Part shown: positions 1 to 8,441 of the stretch, piece by piece
Position numbering within the stretch: the first letter of the stretch is position 1
How the letters are laid out: each line of letters starts with the position of its first letter
Source of the DNA: Acidimicrobiaceae bacterium
GTDB taxonomy: Bacteria > Actinomycetota > Acidimicrobiia > Acidimicrobiales > RAAP-2
Length of the DNA stretch: 64,000 nt
Direction: 5' to 3'
NCBI GenBank assembly: GCA_003155135.1
Contig: PMFN01000031.1
Location: forward strand, 124,001-188,000
Made by a program: the position numbers and the translations under genes
The notes under the pieces: generated by a model
Told to the model about the DNA's origin: nothing
The model's input: the letters and a program-made list of their open reading frames with translations, nothing else
Databases searched by the model: none

Positions 1-216
1 AGCTGCCTCGTTGACCGCCGCCTCGCAGTCGTCGCGGTTGGTGACGTCGCCACCCACCGCCTTGCCACCGATCTCGTCGGCGACCTCCTTGGCACCCGCC
101 TCGTTGCGGTCGAACACGGTGACGTGCACGCCCTCGGCGGCGAGCGCCCTCGCCGTTGCCGCCCCGAGGCCCGAGGCCCCGCCCGTGATGATCGCTGCTG
201 CTCCGTTCAGTTCCAT
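1..216 (-). CDS. SDR family NAD(P)-dependent oxidoreductase, 3' truncated by window edge
   Basis: N-terminal 72 residues of a short-chain dehydrogenase/reductase; the rest lies left of the window. The reading shows the Rossmann dinucleotide-binding motif TGGASGLG at residues 11-18, an acidic residue at the end of strand 2 (VFDRNE, about D36) that favours NAD(H), and the GDVTN stretch near residue 60 that contacts the adenine. The sequence resembles type-2 3-hydroxyacyl-CoA dehydrogenases, but the catalytic Ser-Tyr-Lys part is not visible, so the substrate is unknown. The ATG lies 7 nt after a TACGAT box with no Shine-Dalgarno sequence, suggesting a leaderless mRNA. Confidence 0.85.
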   Translation of the reverse strand, partial: MELNGAAAIITGGASGLGAATARALAAEGVHVTVFDRNEAGAKEVADEIGGKAVGGDVTNRDDCEAAVNEAA

Positions 217-223
217 GGGCAAG

Positions 224-229
224 ATCGTA
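224..229 (-). promoter_or_regulatory. -10 box (TACGAT) for leaderless SDR gene
   Basis: TACGAT on the minus strand, 7 nt before the ATG. It fits the actinobacterial TANNNT -10 consensus at the spacing expected if transcription starts at the start codon. Confidence 0.5.
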
Positions 230-291
230 CGGTGCGGCACACCCCGACCACCAGCGGGCCGCCCGGCCCGGTCAACGGAGGGGGCTCGGGG

Positions 292-753
292 TCAGGGGCC
301 GGCGGTGCCGCGGCCGGTGGTCGCCGCCTCGACGGCAAGAAGGTCGACGACGTCGTTCCACCGGTCACCCGAGTGGCCCTTCACCCAGCAGAAGGTCACC
401 AGGCGCTCGCCGTCGAGGACGAGGGCGAACAGCGACTCCCAGAGGTCCCGGTTGGCCACCGGCTTGCCGGCGGTGTTCTTCCAGCCCCTGCGGTACCAGC
501 CCTCCCACCAGCGCTGTTTGAAGCAGTTCACGACGTAGGTGGAGTCGCTCACGACGTCGACCGGGCGCTCGCCGTCGAGGGCGCGGAGGGCCTCGAGCAC
601 CGCGGCGATCTCCATGCGCTGGTTGGTGGTGTGGGCCTCGGCGCCGCTCGCGTAGGGGCCGTCGGGCACCGCCCAGGCCCAGCCGCCGGGCCCGGGATTC
701 CCCAGGCACGAGCCGTCGGTGTAGACGAGCCAGCGCGCAGGTTCGGCGCTCAG
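292..753 (-). CDS. rnhA: Ribonuclease HI, apparent non-AUG start
   Basis: Cleaves the RNA strand of RNA-DNA hybrids. Taken from the CTG at 753, the protein is 153 residues, the normal RNase HI length, and shows all four carboxylates: D13 in YTDGS, E48 in RME, D70 in SDS and the Asp in the C-terminal WNDVVD segment. It also has the GNPGPGG loop and KGHSGDRWN. The first in-frame ATG/GTG/TTG (GTG at 669) would remove the first catalytic Asp and the GNPGPGG loop, so translation must begin upstream. The only start-like codon at the right place is CTG 753-751, which overlaps the TGA of the upstream Rrf2 gene in a CTGA arrangement, analogous to ATGA coupling. Identity is secure; the exact start is inferred. 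Confidence 0.85.
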   Translation of the reverse strand: MSAEPARWLVYTDGSCLGNPGPGGWAWAVPDGPYASGAEAHTTNQRMEIAAVLEALRALDGERPVDVVSDSTYVVNCFKQRWWEGWYRRGWKNTAGKPVANRDLWESLFALVLDGERLVTFCWVKGHSGDRWNDVVDLLAVEAATTGRGTAGP

Positions 754-1202
754 TGTGGCTCCCAGGCGTCGGGGTCGGCGGTGAGCCGGGCGACTTCCTT
801 TGGGAGCTTGCCGGCCGCCACGTCCGCCAGGCTCACGTGCTCGAGCACCGCCCGCAGGCTGGCGCGCACCGCCACCCAGATCTCCTGGAGGTGCACGGCG
901 GAGCCCTCGTAGTGGGTCGCCTCGGGCCGGAAGCCGCGCACCTCGGCAAGTGGGCCGTCAAGCGCCCGGATCACGTCGGCCAGCTTGATGTCGGCGGCGG
1001 GGCGGGCCAGCCGGTAGCCGCCTTCGGCCCCTCGCTGGCTCGCCACCAGGCCCGACCGGCGCAGGTCGGCGAGGATCGCACCGAGAAAGCGCGGGGGGAG
1101 GCCCTGGTCGGAGGCGAGCTCCTCGGCCGTCTGGGGTGCACCGGCGACCGCCAGGCTGAGGAGGGCGCGTATGCCGTAGTCGACCTTTGCGGGGATGTGC
1201 AC
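750..1202 (-). CDS. Rrf2 family transcriptional regulator without cysteines
   Basis: A 150-residue winged-helix regulator of the Rrf2/IscR family. The N-terminus (IPAKVDYGIRALL), the recognition region (LPPRFLGAILADLRRSGLV) and the wing (GAEGGYRLARP) match the family closely. IscR, NsrR and RsrR hold an Fe-S cluster with three Cys residues. This protein has no Cys at all, so it cannot sense through a Cys-ligated cluster and is closer to CymR-like members. The GTG start at 1202 gives the usual family length; longer readings have no homologous sequence. rnhA follows in translational overlap. The SUF cluster starts 6.5 kb away, so a link to it is only a guess. Confidence 0.8.
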   Translation of the reverse strand: MHIPAKVDYGIRALLSLAVAGAPQTAEELASDQGLPPRFLGAILADLRRSGLVASQRGAEGGYRLARPAADIKLADVIRALDGPLAEVRGFRPEATHYEGSAVHLQEIWVAVRASLRAVLEHVSLADVAAGKLPKEVARLTADPDAWEPH

Positions 1203-1299
1203 CCGATGATTCTGCACGCTGGGCCCCCGGCGCGGTGCGACCGACCCCGACAGGCTCGTGCGGGAGCGACGAGAGGCGCCGGGCGCGCGAAGATCTGGC

Positions 1300-1986
1300 A
1301 TGGCTCCGAACTCGTTACACCTCTCGGGCGACACCGACGCCGACCGCCTCCTCTCCGACGATCCACTCGCGCTCTTGATCGGGATGGTGCTCGACCAGCA
1401 GATCCCCCTCGAGTGGGCCTTCAAGGGCCCCCTGATCCTCTCTGAGCGGCTGGGGCGCCCCCTCGACGCGACGGTGATCGCCGCCATGGATCCCGATGAG
1501 CTGGCGGCGGCCTTCGCCGAGCGCCCCTCGCTGCACCGCTACCCGACCTCGATGGCGACGCGCGTCCAGGCGCTGTGCCAACTGCTCGTCGAGCGCTATG
1601 ACGGCGATGCGGCCGCCGTCTGGGGGCAGGCCGCCGACGGTGCGGAGCTCTTGCGCAACGTGAAGGAGCTCCCCGGCTTCGGTGAGCAAAAGGCCAGGAT
1701 CTTCGTTGCCCTGCTCGGCAAGCAGCTCGCCGTGCGCCCCAAGGGCTGGCAGGAGGCGGCCGGGCCCTTCGGCGAGAAGAACTCTCGGCGCTCGATCGCC
1801 GACATCGTCGATGCCGCCACGCTTGCCCAGGTGCGCGCCTACAAGCAGGACATGAAGGCAGCCAAGAAGGCCGAGGCCGCCGCCGCGGCGGCCGGCAAAG
1901 CCCCCGCGGCCGCAACGACGACGAAGCGCCCAGCGGCGAAGAAGGCACCGGCGCGCGCCGGGGCGGGTCGGCGGCCCTCGGCTTGA
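1300..1986 (+). CDS. HhH-GPD family protein with Lys/Ala-rich tail
   Basis: A 228-residue protein of the HhH-GPD superfamily, which includes base-excision DNA glycosylases, and resembling a small actinobacterial HhH-GPD subfamily of unknown substrate. The N-terminal half carries the typical helix LLIGMVLDQQIPLEWAF. A helix-hairpin-helix element (VKELPGFGEQKA) is near residues 120-131, followed by a segment SIADIVD whose Asp could be the catalytic one. The last 45 residues are Ala/Lys/Pro rich (KRPAAKKAPARAG), resembling histone-H1-like DNA-binding tails. Start chosen at ATG 1300 because the reading upstream is unlike the family. The stop overlaps the thiE start. Confidence 0.7.
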   Translation: MAPNSLHLSGDTDADRLLSDDPLALLIGMVLDQQIPLEWAFKGPLILSERLGRPLDATVIAAMDPDELAAAFAERPSLHRYPTSMATRVQALCQLLVERYDGDAAAVWGQAADGAELLRNVKELPGFGEQKARIFVALLGKQLAVRPKGWQEAAGPFGEKNSRRSIADIVDAATLAQVRAYKQDMKAAKKAEAAAAAAGKAPAAATTTKRPAAKKAPARAGAGRRPSA

Positions 1987-2627
1987 GCTCCGACCTCGCC
2001 GGTCGGCGCCTCTACCTCTGCACCCCAGCACGCGACGACCTTGCCCAGTTCGCCGGCGCCTGCCTGCGCGGCGGGGTCGACATCGTCCAGCTCCGCGACA
2101 AGCGGCTCGAAGCACGCCAGCTCCTCGAGAGTGCCCGGGTCCTTCGTGGCGTCTGCGCGGGCTTCGGTGTCCCGTTCATCATGAACGACCGCCCGGACCT
2201 CGCCCTCGAGGTCGGCGCCGACGGCGTGCACGTGGGCCAGGACGATGCGCCGGCCACCCTGGCCCGGCGCATCCTCGGACCCGAGGCGATCATCGGGCTC
2301 TCCACCCATGGGCCCGACGACCTCGCCGGGGCGGCGGCCGAGCCGGTCGACTACATCTCGGCAGGCCCGGTCGAAGCGACCCCGACCAAGCCGGGACGGC
2401 CGGGTACCGGTCCGGGCTACGTGGCCAGCGCGGTCGCAGCCGAGCACCGGCCGGTCTTCGTGACCGGCGGCGTGACGCCGTCGAGCGTCGGCGCGCTGGC
2501 CGATCTCGGCGTGACCCACTTCGTCGTGGTGCGCTGGCTCACCGAGGCCGATGAGCCCGAGAAGGCAGCCCAGGCGCTGCGCGACGCCATCGACCGGGCC
2601 ATCGAGCACCACGCCGAGGCCGGATAG
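1983..2627 (+). CDS. thiE: Thiamine-phosphate synthase
   Basis: Joins the hydroxymethylpyrimidine diphosphate and thiazole phosphate moieties to form thiamine phosphate. The 214-residue TIM barrel shows QLRDK (residues 36-40), IMNDR (66-70) for magnesium and diphosphate binding, GVHVGQDD (81-88), GLSTHG near 110 and the diphosphate loop GPVEATPTK near 128-136. The TTG start at 1983 overlaps the preceding TGA (TTGA), suggesting translational coupling to the HhH-GPD gene. No other thiamine gene or TPP riboswitch is visible nearby. The sequence downstream (2628-2665) holds a perfect TGCCAGCTGGCA palindrome but no U-tract. Confidence 0.9.
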   Translation: MSSDLAGRRLYLCTPARDDLAQFAGACLRGGVDIVQLRDKRLEARQLLESARVLRGVCAGFGVPFIMNDRPDLALEVGADGVHVGQDDAPATLARRILGPEAIIGLSTHGPDDLAGAAAEPVDYISAGPVEATPTKPGRPGTGPGYVASAVAAEHRPVFVTGGVTPSSVGALADLGVTHFVVVRWLTEADEPEKAAQALRDAIDRAIEHHAEAG

Positions 2628-2665
2628 GGGCGGCCAGCGCTGCGTGCCAGCTGGCAATGCTGGCG

Positions 2666-3415
2666 TCAGTGCTGGCGCTCGAGCCAGCCGATGAGGCTGG
2701 CCAGCACGCGGGGGTCGGCGCGCAGCCAGTGCCCGGCGGCCGGGACGAGCCGGAGCTCGACCGGGCCGAGCGCCACATCGGCGAAGGCCCTCGCTGCCGC
2801 CGTCGGGACCTGGTCGTCGTCGGCGCCGTGGATGAGCAGCAAGCAACGGTCCCCGAGTGACGCCGCCGCCCCGAGCGGGTCGAGGTCGGCGAGCTGGCTC
2901 GACCACGACGCGAGGCCCTCGGCCGACAGCGCCCGGCGCACCACCCCGCTTTCGCGGCACACGGCGAGCATGCGGGTCGGGTCGGTGATCGCCCCCGAGA
3001 GGTCGGCGGGGGTGCCGAGACACGCCACCCCGCGCACGCGGGGGTCCTGGGCCGCCAGTCGCAGGGCCAGGACCCCACCGAAGCCGAACCCGACGACCCA
3101 GCCGCGCTCATCGGGCCCGATGGCATGGTCGAAGACGAAGGACACGTCCTCCAGCCAGCCCGCCGGCGAGAACTCGCCCTCGGACTCCCCCGCCCCCCGT
3201 AGCGTTGCCGCCGACACCCGCCAGCCGGACTCCTCAGCCAGCCGGTCGGCCAGCTCGGGATAGGTGGCGCCGACGTTGGCGGCCGCCCCGCGAGAATGCG
3301 GCAGCTCGTGGCAGACGAGGAGGGTCTCGGTGCGGGGGGCGTCGTCATCGCCCGCCGTCACGTAGTAACGCAGCTCACCAACCGGCCCCTCGAGGCGCTG
3401 CCACAGGGCGCTCAT
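2666..3415 (-). CDS. Alpha/beta hydrolase fold protein lacking the nucleophile
   Basis: A 249-residue alpha/beta-hydrolase fold protein. An oxyanion-type segment (CHELPHSRG), the Asp loop (HGADDDQVP, about 195-203) and the His segment (AAGHWLR) are recognisable. The nucleophile elbow, normally G-x-S-x-G, reads GFGFG at residues 109-113, so the expected Ser (residue 111) is Gly. The codon is plainly GGC. The protein is therefore probably not a normal serine hydrolase; it may bind rather than cleave, or it is a decayed enzyme. It lies 72 bp downstream of an acyl-CoA dehydrogenase on the same strand and could share its transcript. Confidence 0.65.
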   Translation of the reverse strand: MSALWQRLEGPVGELRYYVTAGDDDAPRTETLLVCHELPHSRGAAANVGATYPELADRLAEESGWRVSAATLRGAGESEGEFSPAGWLEDVSFVFDHAIGPDERGWVVGFGFGGVLALRLAAQDPRVRGVACLGTPADLSGAITDPTRMLAVCRESGVVRRALSAEGLASWSSQLADLDPLGAAASLGDRCLLLIHGADDDQVPTAAARAFADVALGPVELRLVPAAGHWLRADPRVLASLIGWLERQH

Positions 3416-3487
3416 GGGGCGCGGTGCCGCGGCGGCGCCGTGGCGGTGCGGGTCGTCACGGGACCCGGCGCAGGGCGGCCGGCGGGA

Positions 3488-4603
3488 TCAGATGCCGATG
3501 AGCTGTGCGAGCAGCTCGCGGTGGTAGGTCGGGTCACCGAAGAGCAGCTCCGAGGACTTCGCCCGCTTGAAGTACAGGTGGGCGGGGTGCTCCCAGGTGA
3601 AGCCGATGCCACCGTGGATCTGGATGTTCTCGGCGGCGGCGTGGAAGTACGCCTCCGAGCAGTAGGACTTGGCGAGGCTGGCGACGACCGGCAGCTCGTC
3701 GGAATCCTCGGCAGCGGCCCACCCGGCGTAGTACGCCGCCGACTTGGCCGACTCGACCTCGAGCAGCATGTCGGCGCACTTGTGCTTGATGGCCTGGAAG
3801 CTGCCGATGGGGCGCCCGAACTGGATGCGGGTCTTCGCGTACTCGACGGCCATGTCCAAGACGTGCTGCGCGCCGCCGACCTGCTCCGCGGCGAGGGCCA
3901 CGGCAGCGAGCTGCAGGGTCTTCTCGAGGCCGGGTTCGGCGCCGCCGTCGGTGCCGATCAACCAGGCCGGGGTGTCGGCGAACTCGAGGCGCGCCTGCTT
4001 GCGGGTCTGGTCCATGGTCGGCAGCGGGGTGCGGGTGAGACCCGCCGCATCGCCCTTCACGCCGAAGAGGGTGACGCCGGCGTCGGTGCGGGCGGCGACG
4101 AGAATGAGGTCGGCGACATGGCCATCGATCACGTAGGACTTGTGGCCGTTCAGCACCCAGTCCTCGCCGCTCTTGGTGGCGGCGAGGCCGATGCCGTCGA
4201 AGTCCCAACGCCCGTTGTCCTCGGTGATGGCGAGCGTGCCGATCGTCTCACCCGAGGCCATGCCGGGAAGGAGGTACTTCATGGCCGACTCGTCGCCCGA
4301 GGTCAGCACGGCGTTGGCCGCCAGGGCCACCGTCGAGAAGTACGGCGCGCACAACAGTGCCGCCCCCATCTCCTCGAAGACCACGATCAGCTCGACGTAG
4401 CTGAAGCCCGCGCCGCCGTACTCCTCGGGGATGGCGAGGGACTGGAGACCGAGCTGCTCGGCCATCTGGCTCCACACCGCCGGGTCGTAGCCGTCGGTCG
4501 TCTCCATCAGACGCCGGACCTCGGTCTCGGGCGACTTGTCGGCCAGGAAGCGGCGGACGGCGCTGCGGAGCTCGTCCTGCTCCTCGCTGAAGGCGAAGTT
4601 CAT
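3488..4603 (-). CDS. Acyl-CoA dehydrogenase family protein (FadE-type)
   Basis: FAD-dependent alpha,beta-dehydrogenation of an acyl-CoA ester; 371 residues, a typical length. N-terminal helical domain (FSEEQDELRSAVRRF), a middle beta domain with the AITEDNG segment, and the C-terminal domain (FGRPIGSFQAIKHK; IQIHGGIGFTWEHPAHLYFKR). The position that usually holds the catalytic Glu (as in the YEG motif of MCAD) reads LFGDP, so the base must lie elsewhere or the protein is a non-catalytic subunit of a heteromeric FadE complex, as known in mycobacterial steroid degradation. No partner subunit is adjacent. The ATG at 4603 has an upstream GAGAAGAGGA ribosome site; longer readings add unrelated sequence. 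Confidence 0.85.
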   Translation of the reverse strand: MNFAFSEEQDELRSAVRRFLADKSPETEVRRLMETTDGYDPAVWSQMAEQLGLQSLAIPEEYGGAGFSYVELIVVFEEMGAALLCAPYFSTVALAANAVLTSGDESAMKYLLPGMASGETIGTLAITEDNGRWDFDGIGLAATKSGEDWVLNGHKSYVIDGHVADLILVAARTDAGVTLFGVKGDAAGLTRTPLPTMDQTRKQARLEFADTPAWLIGTDGGAEPGLEKTLQLAAVALAAEQVGGAQHVLDMAVEYAKTRIQFGRPIGSFQAIKHKCADMLLEVESAKSAAYYAGWAAAEDSDELPVVASLAKSYCSEAYFHAAAENIQIHGGIGFTWEHPAHLYFKRAKSSELLFGDPTYHRELLAQLIGI

Positions 4604-4739
4604 GAGGATCCTCTTCTCATTCGACGACGTGGCGACCATGACCGGGCGCCCGCAGGGGCGACCGGGCCAGATTGTGTCTACCAGAGATGGCGCCCGGGTG
4701 ACCACCGGAGCCGCCGTCCACCGACCGCTCCGGCGTGCC

Positions 4740-4745
4740 TAACCT
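4740..4745 (+). promoter_or_regulatory. -10 box (TAACCT) for leaderless metallo-hydrolase gene
   Basis: TAACCT ends 6 nt before the ATG at 4752, and no Shine-Dalgarno is present. The rest of the divergent intergenic region (4604-4739) shows no other clear element. Confidence 0.45.
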
Positions 4746-4751
4746 CTGGAT

Positions 4752-5369
4752 ATGCCTGAACTGGTGCGCATTTGGGAGGACGCGAGCTGCGAGGTCCACC
4801 GCATGGTGGTGGGCCCGCTCGACAACAACGTCTACGTGCTGCGCTGCCGCCGGAGCGGCGACGCCCTGCTCTTCGACGCGGCCAACGAGCACGAGGCGTT
4901 GCTCGAGGTCTGCCAGCGGCTCGGCGTCCGCCAGGTGGTCGAGACCCACGGGCACTGGGACCACATCCAGGCCGTCCCGGCCGTGCGCGAGGCGGGCATC
5001 GAGGTCTTGGTGACCGAGGCCGACGCCGGCATGCTCCCCTCCTACGACCTCCTCTTGGAGGACGACACCGTGCTCGGGGTCGGCCGGCTGCGGGTGCGCA
5101 CGGTGCTCACCCCGGGCCACACGGCGGGGTCGATGTGCTTCGCCGTCGAGGGGACGCCGCTCCTCTTCTCGGGCGACACCCTCTTCCCTGGCGGACCGGG
5201 GAACACGAAGCTCGAGGGCGCCGACTTCCCGACGATCATCCGCTCCATCGAAGACCGGCTCTTCGCTCGCTACGAGCCCGACACGGTCGTGCTCCCCGGG
5301 CACGGGTCCTCCACCACCATCGGCACGGAGAGCCCGCACCTCGCCGAGTGGGTCGAGCGCGGCTGGTAG
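4752..5369 (+). CDS. MBL-fold metallo-hydrolase (glyoxalase II-like)
   Basis: A 205-residue cytosolic metallo-beta-lactamase fold enzyme. The dinuclear metal motif is T-H-G-H-W-D-H (H66, H68, D70, H71); TPGHTAG (about 119-125), FSGDTLF and LPGHG supply the remaining ligands. Short single-domain members of this type hydrolyse thioesters such as S-lactoylglutathione or mycothiol conjugates, or act on persulfides; the substrate cannot be told from sequence. It lies head to head with the acyl-CoA dehydrogenase gene. Confidence 0.85.
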   Translation: MPELVRIWEDASCEVHRMVVGPLDNNVYVLRCRRSGDALLFDAANEHEALLEVCQRLGVRQVVETHGHWDHIQAVPAVREAGIEVLVTEADAGMLPSYDLLLEDDTVLGVGRLRVRTVLTPGHTAGSMCFAVEGTPLLFSGDTLFPGGPGNTKLEGADFPTIIRSIEDRLFARYEPDTVVLPGHGSSTTIGTESPHLAEWVERGW

Positions 5370-5375
5370 GTGTGC

Positions 5376-7553
5376 CTAGCGCGGCGTGACGGCGGTCGCC
5401 GGGTGGCGGGGCTGGTCGATCAGCTCGATGCTGTCGGGGAGCCCGCTCACGCGCACCGAGCCGTTCTCGATCTCGACATCGAGCCTGGCCCCGGCGAGCG
5501 GGATGCCCTCGATGCGCAGCGCGCCGATCTCGGGGGGCACCATCGGGGCCAACCATGTCTTGCCGTAGGGGACCCACGGGTCGAAGCGCAGCAGCGTGCG
5601 CAGGCACAGCAGCGGCGAGGCCGCCGACCAGGCCTGGGGCGAGCACGACGTCGGGTAGCCAACGGGGACCGGCAGGTCGCTGCGGTCGAGCCCGCTGTAG
5701 AGCTCGGGGAGCCGGCCACCCTTGGTGGCGGCTGCGTCGAGCAGCGAGAGCACCAGGGACTGGGCGCCCTCCTCGAAGCCATAGCGGGCGAGCCCGGCCG
5801 CGATGATGGCGGTGTCGTGCGGCCAGACCGACCCGCAGTGGTAGCTGACCGGGTTGTAACCGCCCATCGACGCCCCGAGGGTGCGCACGCCCCAGCCGCT
5901 CGACATGTCGGGGCCGAGGAGGCGCGCCGCGACCGCCTCGGCCTTCTCCTCGTCGACGATCCCGGTCCACAGGCAGTGGCCCATGTTCGAGGTGAGCGAG
6001 TCGATGGGCCGCTTGTCGGCGTCGAGGCCGACCGCGAAGTACTGCTGCTCGTCGAGCCAGAAATCGCGGTTGAAGGCCACCTTCAGGTCGTTAGCCTTCT
6101 GCCGGTAGGCGCTGTAGGTGGCCTCGTCGCCCATCTCGAAGGCGAAGTGCGCCCGCGCCAGGTAGGCGCCATAGACGTACGCCTGCACCTCGCAGAGCGC
6201 GATTGGCGCAGTCGCCACACGGCCGTCCGCGTAGCGCACCCCGTCCCAGCTGTCTTTCCAGCCCTGGTTGGCGAGGCCGCGGTCGGTGGCCCGCTGGTAC
6301 TCGACGTAGCCGTCGCCGTCCCGGTCGCCGAACTCGGCGATCCAGGCGAGGGCCCGGTCCGCATTGGGCAGCAATTCGTCCACCAGCTCGGTTGCGAGGC
6401 CCCACCGGCGCAGCTCGCCGAGGAGCATCACGAACAGCGGGGTGGCGTCGGCCGAGCCGTAGTAGATGCTCCCCCCTCCGAGCGAGAGCGACGCGGCGCC
6501 TCCGAAGCGCATCTCGTGGAGGATGCGGCCGGGCTCCTCGTCCTGGCGGGGGTCGACCTTGGTCCCCTGGAAGCGTGCGAGCGTCTGGAGGACGCCCCGG
6601 GCGAGGTCCGGATCGACCAGGAGGGCGCTCCAGGCGGTGAGCAGCGAGTCGCGCCCGAACACCGTCATGAACCACGGTGCGCCCGCCGCCACGACCACCC
6701 GGTCGGGGTAGTCGGGGTCGAAGATGCGCAGCGCCCCGAGGTCCTCGGCGCTGCGGGCGACGGCGGTGCGCAGGCCCTCGTGCTCGGTCGTGACGTGGGG
6801 GACCTGCTGGCGCCACTGGGCCAGGCGCTCGGAGGGCATGGCCTGGTCGACCGCCTGGCCGCAGCGGTAGCGGGGCAGCACGAGGGAGGACTCGATCACC
6901 GGGACCACCTCGATGCAGCCCGTCCACTGCCCCTGGGCCGGGACGATCACCTCACGGGTCACCCGGTTCTCGGTGATGTCGAGGACGGTCGGGGAGTGCC
7001 CGTCCTCGTGGCCGTCGGGGGCGAAGCGCAGCTGGACGCCGCGCGCCACCTGGGCCCCCTTGTAGGAGAAGGCGAGCAGATGGTCGCCCACCTCCTGGGT
7101 GATCCCCTCGGCCTCGCCGGCACGGCCCTCTTTGACCGCGAACAGGTCTGCGAAGTCACACTCGATGAGCAGGTCGACCCGGCAGATGGTGGGCTCGGCG
7201 CCGAAGTTGTGGATGGTGAGGTCCTCGCGCATGCCCTGGCCGACGTAACGGTTGCGAAAGACCATCAGGGTCGAGTCGGCCCGGCCCGGGGCGGGCTGGG
7301 TGCGGGAGACGAAGGTGGCCGAGAAGGGCTCGGGGCTGAACGAGGCCAGCGGCTCGAGCGGCGCGCCGTCGAGGCGCAGCTCGAGGCGCGAGACCAGCCG
7401 GGTGTCCCGGAAAAAGAGGCCCTGGGCCGACCCGGCGACGATGTCGCCGGTACGCTCGGAGATGGCGAAGGTCGACTCGTCGACCAGCGTCACGACCCCT
7501 CCGGCAGAGTCCACGGTGGCCACCTTTCCGGCATAGGTCCAAGGGTTGGCCAC
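5376..7553 (-). CDS. Glycogen-debranching-type enzyme (amylo-alpha-1,6-glucosidase family)
   Basis: A 725-residue protein with an N-terminal all-beta debranching-enzyme domain (residues 1 to about 230; GLFFRDTRLVSRLELRLDG is typical) and a C-terminal (alpha/alpha)6 barrel with WFMTVFGRDSLLTAW, WKDSWDGVRYADGR and SYHCGSVWPHDTA. These proteins are usually annotated as amylo-alpha-1,6-glucosidases and are common next to trehalose or glycogen genes in Actinobacteria, though none are here. GTG 7553 was chosen because homology begins with NPWTYAGKV. A TACGAT box lies 9 nt upstream. Its stop lies 6 bp from the stop of the convergent metallo-hydrolase gene. Cytosolic; no signal peptide. Confidence 0.85.
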   Translation of the reverse strand: MANPWTYAGKVATVDSAGGVVTLVDESTFAISERTGDIVAGSAQGLFFRDTRLVSRLELRLDGAPLEPLASFSPEPFSATFVSRTQPAPGRADSTLMVFRNRYVGQGMREDLTIHNFGAEPTICRVDLLIECDFADLFAVKEGRAGEAEGITQEVGDHLLAFSYKGAQVARGVQLRFAPDGHEDGHSPTVLDITENRVTREVIVPAQGQWTGCIEVVPVIESSLVLPRYRCGQAVDQAMPSERLAQWRQQVPHVTTEHEGLRTAVARSAEDLGALRIFDPDYPDRVVVAAGAPWFMTVFGRDSLLTAWSALLVDPDLARGVLQTLARFQGTKVDPRQDEEPGRILHEMRFGGAASLSLGGGSIYYGSADATPLFVMLLGELRRWGLATELVDELLPNADRALAWIAEFGDRDGDGYVEYQRATDRGLANQGWKDSWDGVRYADGRVATAPIALCEVQAYVYGAYLARAHFAFEMGDEATYSAYRQKANDLKVAFNRDFWLDEQQYFAVGLDADKRPIDSLTSNMGHCLWTGIVDEEKAEAVAARLLGPDMSSGWGVRTLGASMGGYNPVSYHCGSVWPHDTAIIAAGLARYGFEEGAQSLVLSLLDAAATKGGRLPELYSGLDRSDLPVPVGYPTSCSPQAWSAASPLLCLRTLLRFDPWVPYGKTWLAPMVPPEIGALRIEGIPLAGARLDVEIENGSVRVSGLPDSIELIDQPRHPATAVTPR

Positions 7554-7658
7554 TGGCGGAGGATCGTACCGGACCACCGCCTGGGTCCGGCAATCGGGCC
7601 GCCACCGAGGCCCGGGGAGGTGCAGAAAGAGCCCGTCGTTTAAATGTGACCCAGAAGG

Positions 7659-7664
7659 TAGGAT
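7659..7664 (+). promoter_or_regulatory. -10 box (TAGGAT) for leaderless sufC1
   Basis: TAGGAT ends 7 nt before the GTG of sufC1, the spacing of a leaderless start. No clear -35 is present; TCGTTT at 7636 is weak. Confidence 0.5.
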
Positions 7665-7671
7665 TTCAACC

Positions 7672-8436
<765 letters not shown>

Positions 8437-8441
8437 ACGAA

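Noticed and set aside
2645-2656. Perfect palindrome TGCCAGCTGGCA between thiE and the hydrolase gene
   Set aside because: It lies between convergent genes, so it is unlikely to be an operator, and no U-run follows, so it is weak as a terminator.
5370-7643. A 757-codon open frame on the plus strand opposite the debranching enzyme
   Set aside because: It is antisense to a well-supported gene, has composition typical of reverse-frame reading in GC-rich DNA, and shows no family motif. The same holds for long antisense frames at 3296-4759, 16491-18539, 20699-22213, 42113-43810, 43891-45633 and 45309-47330.
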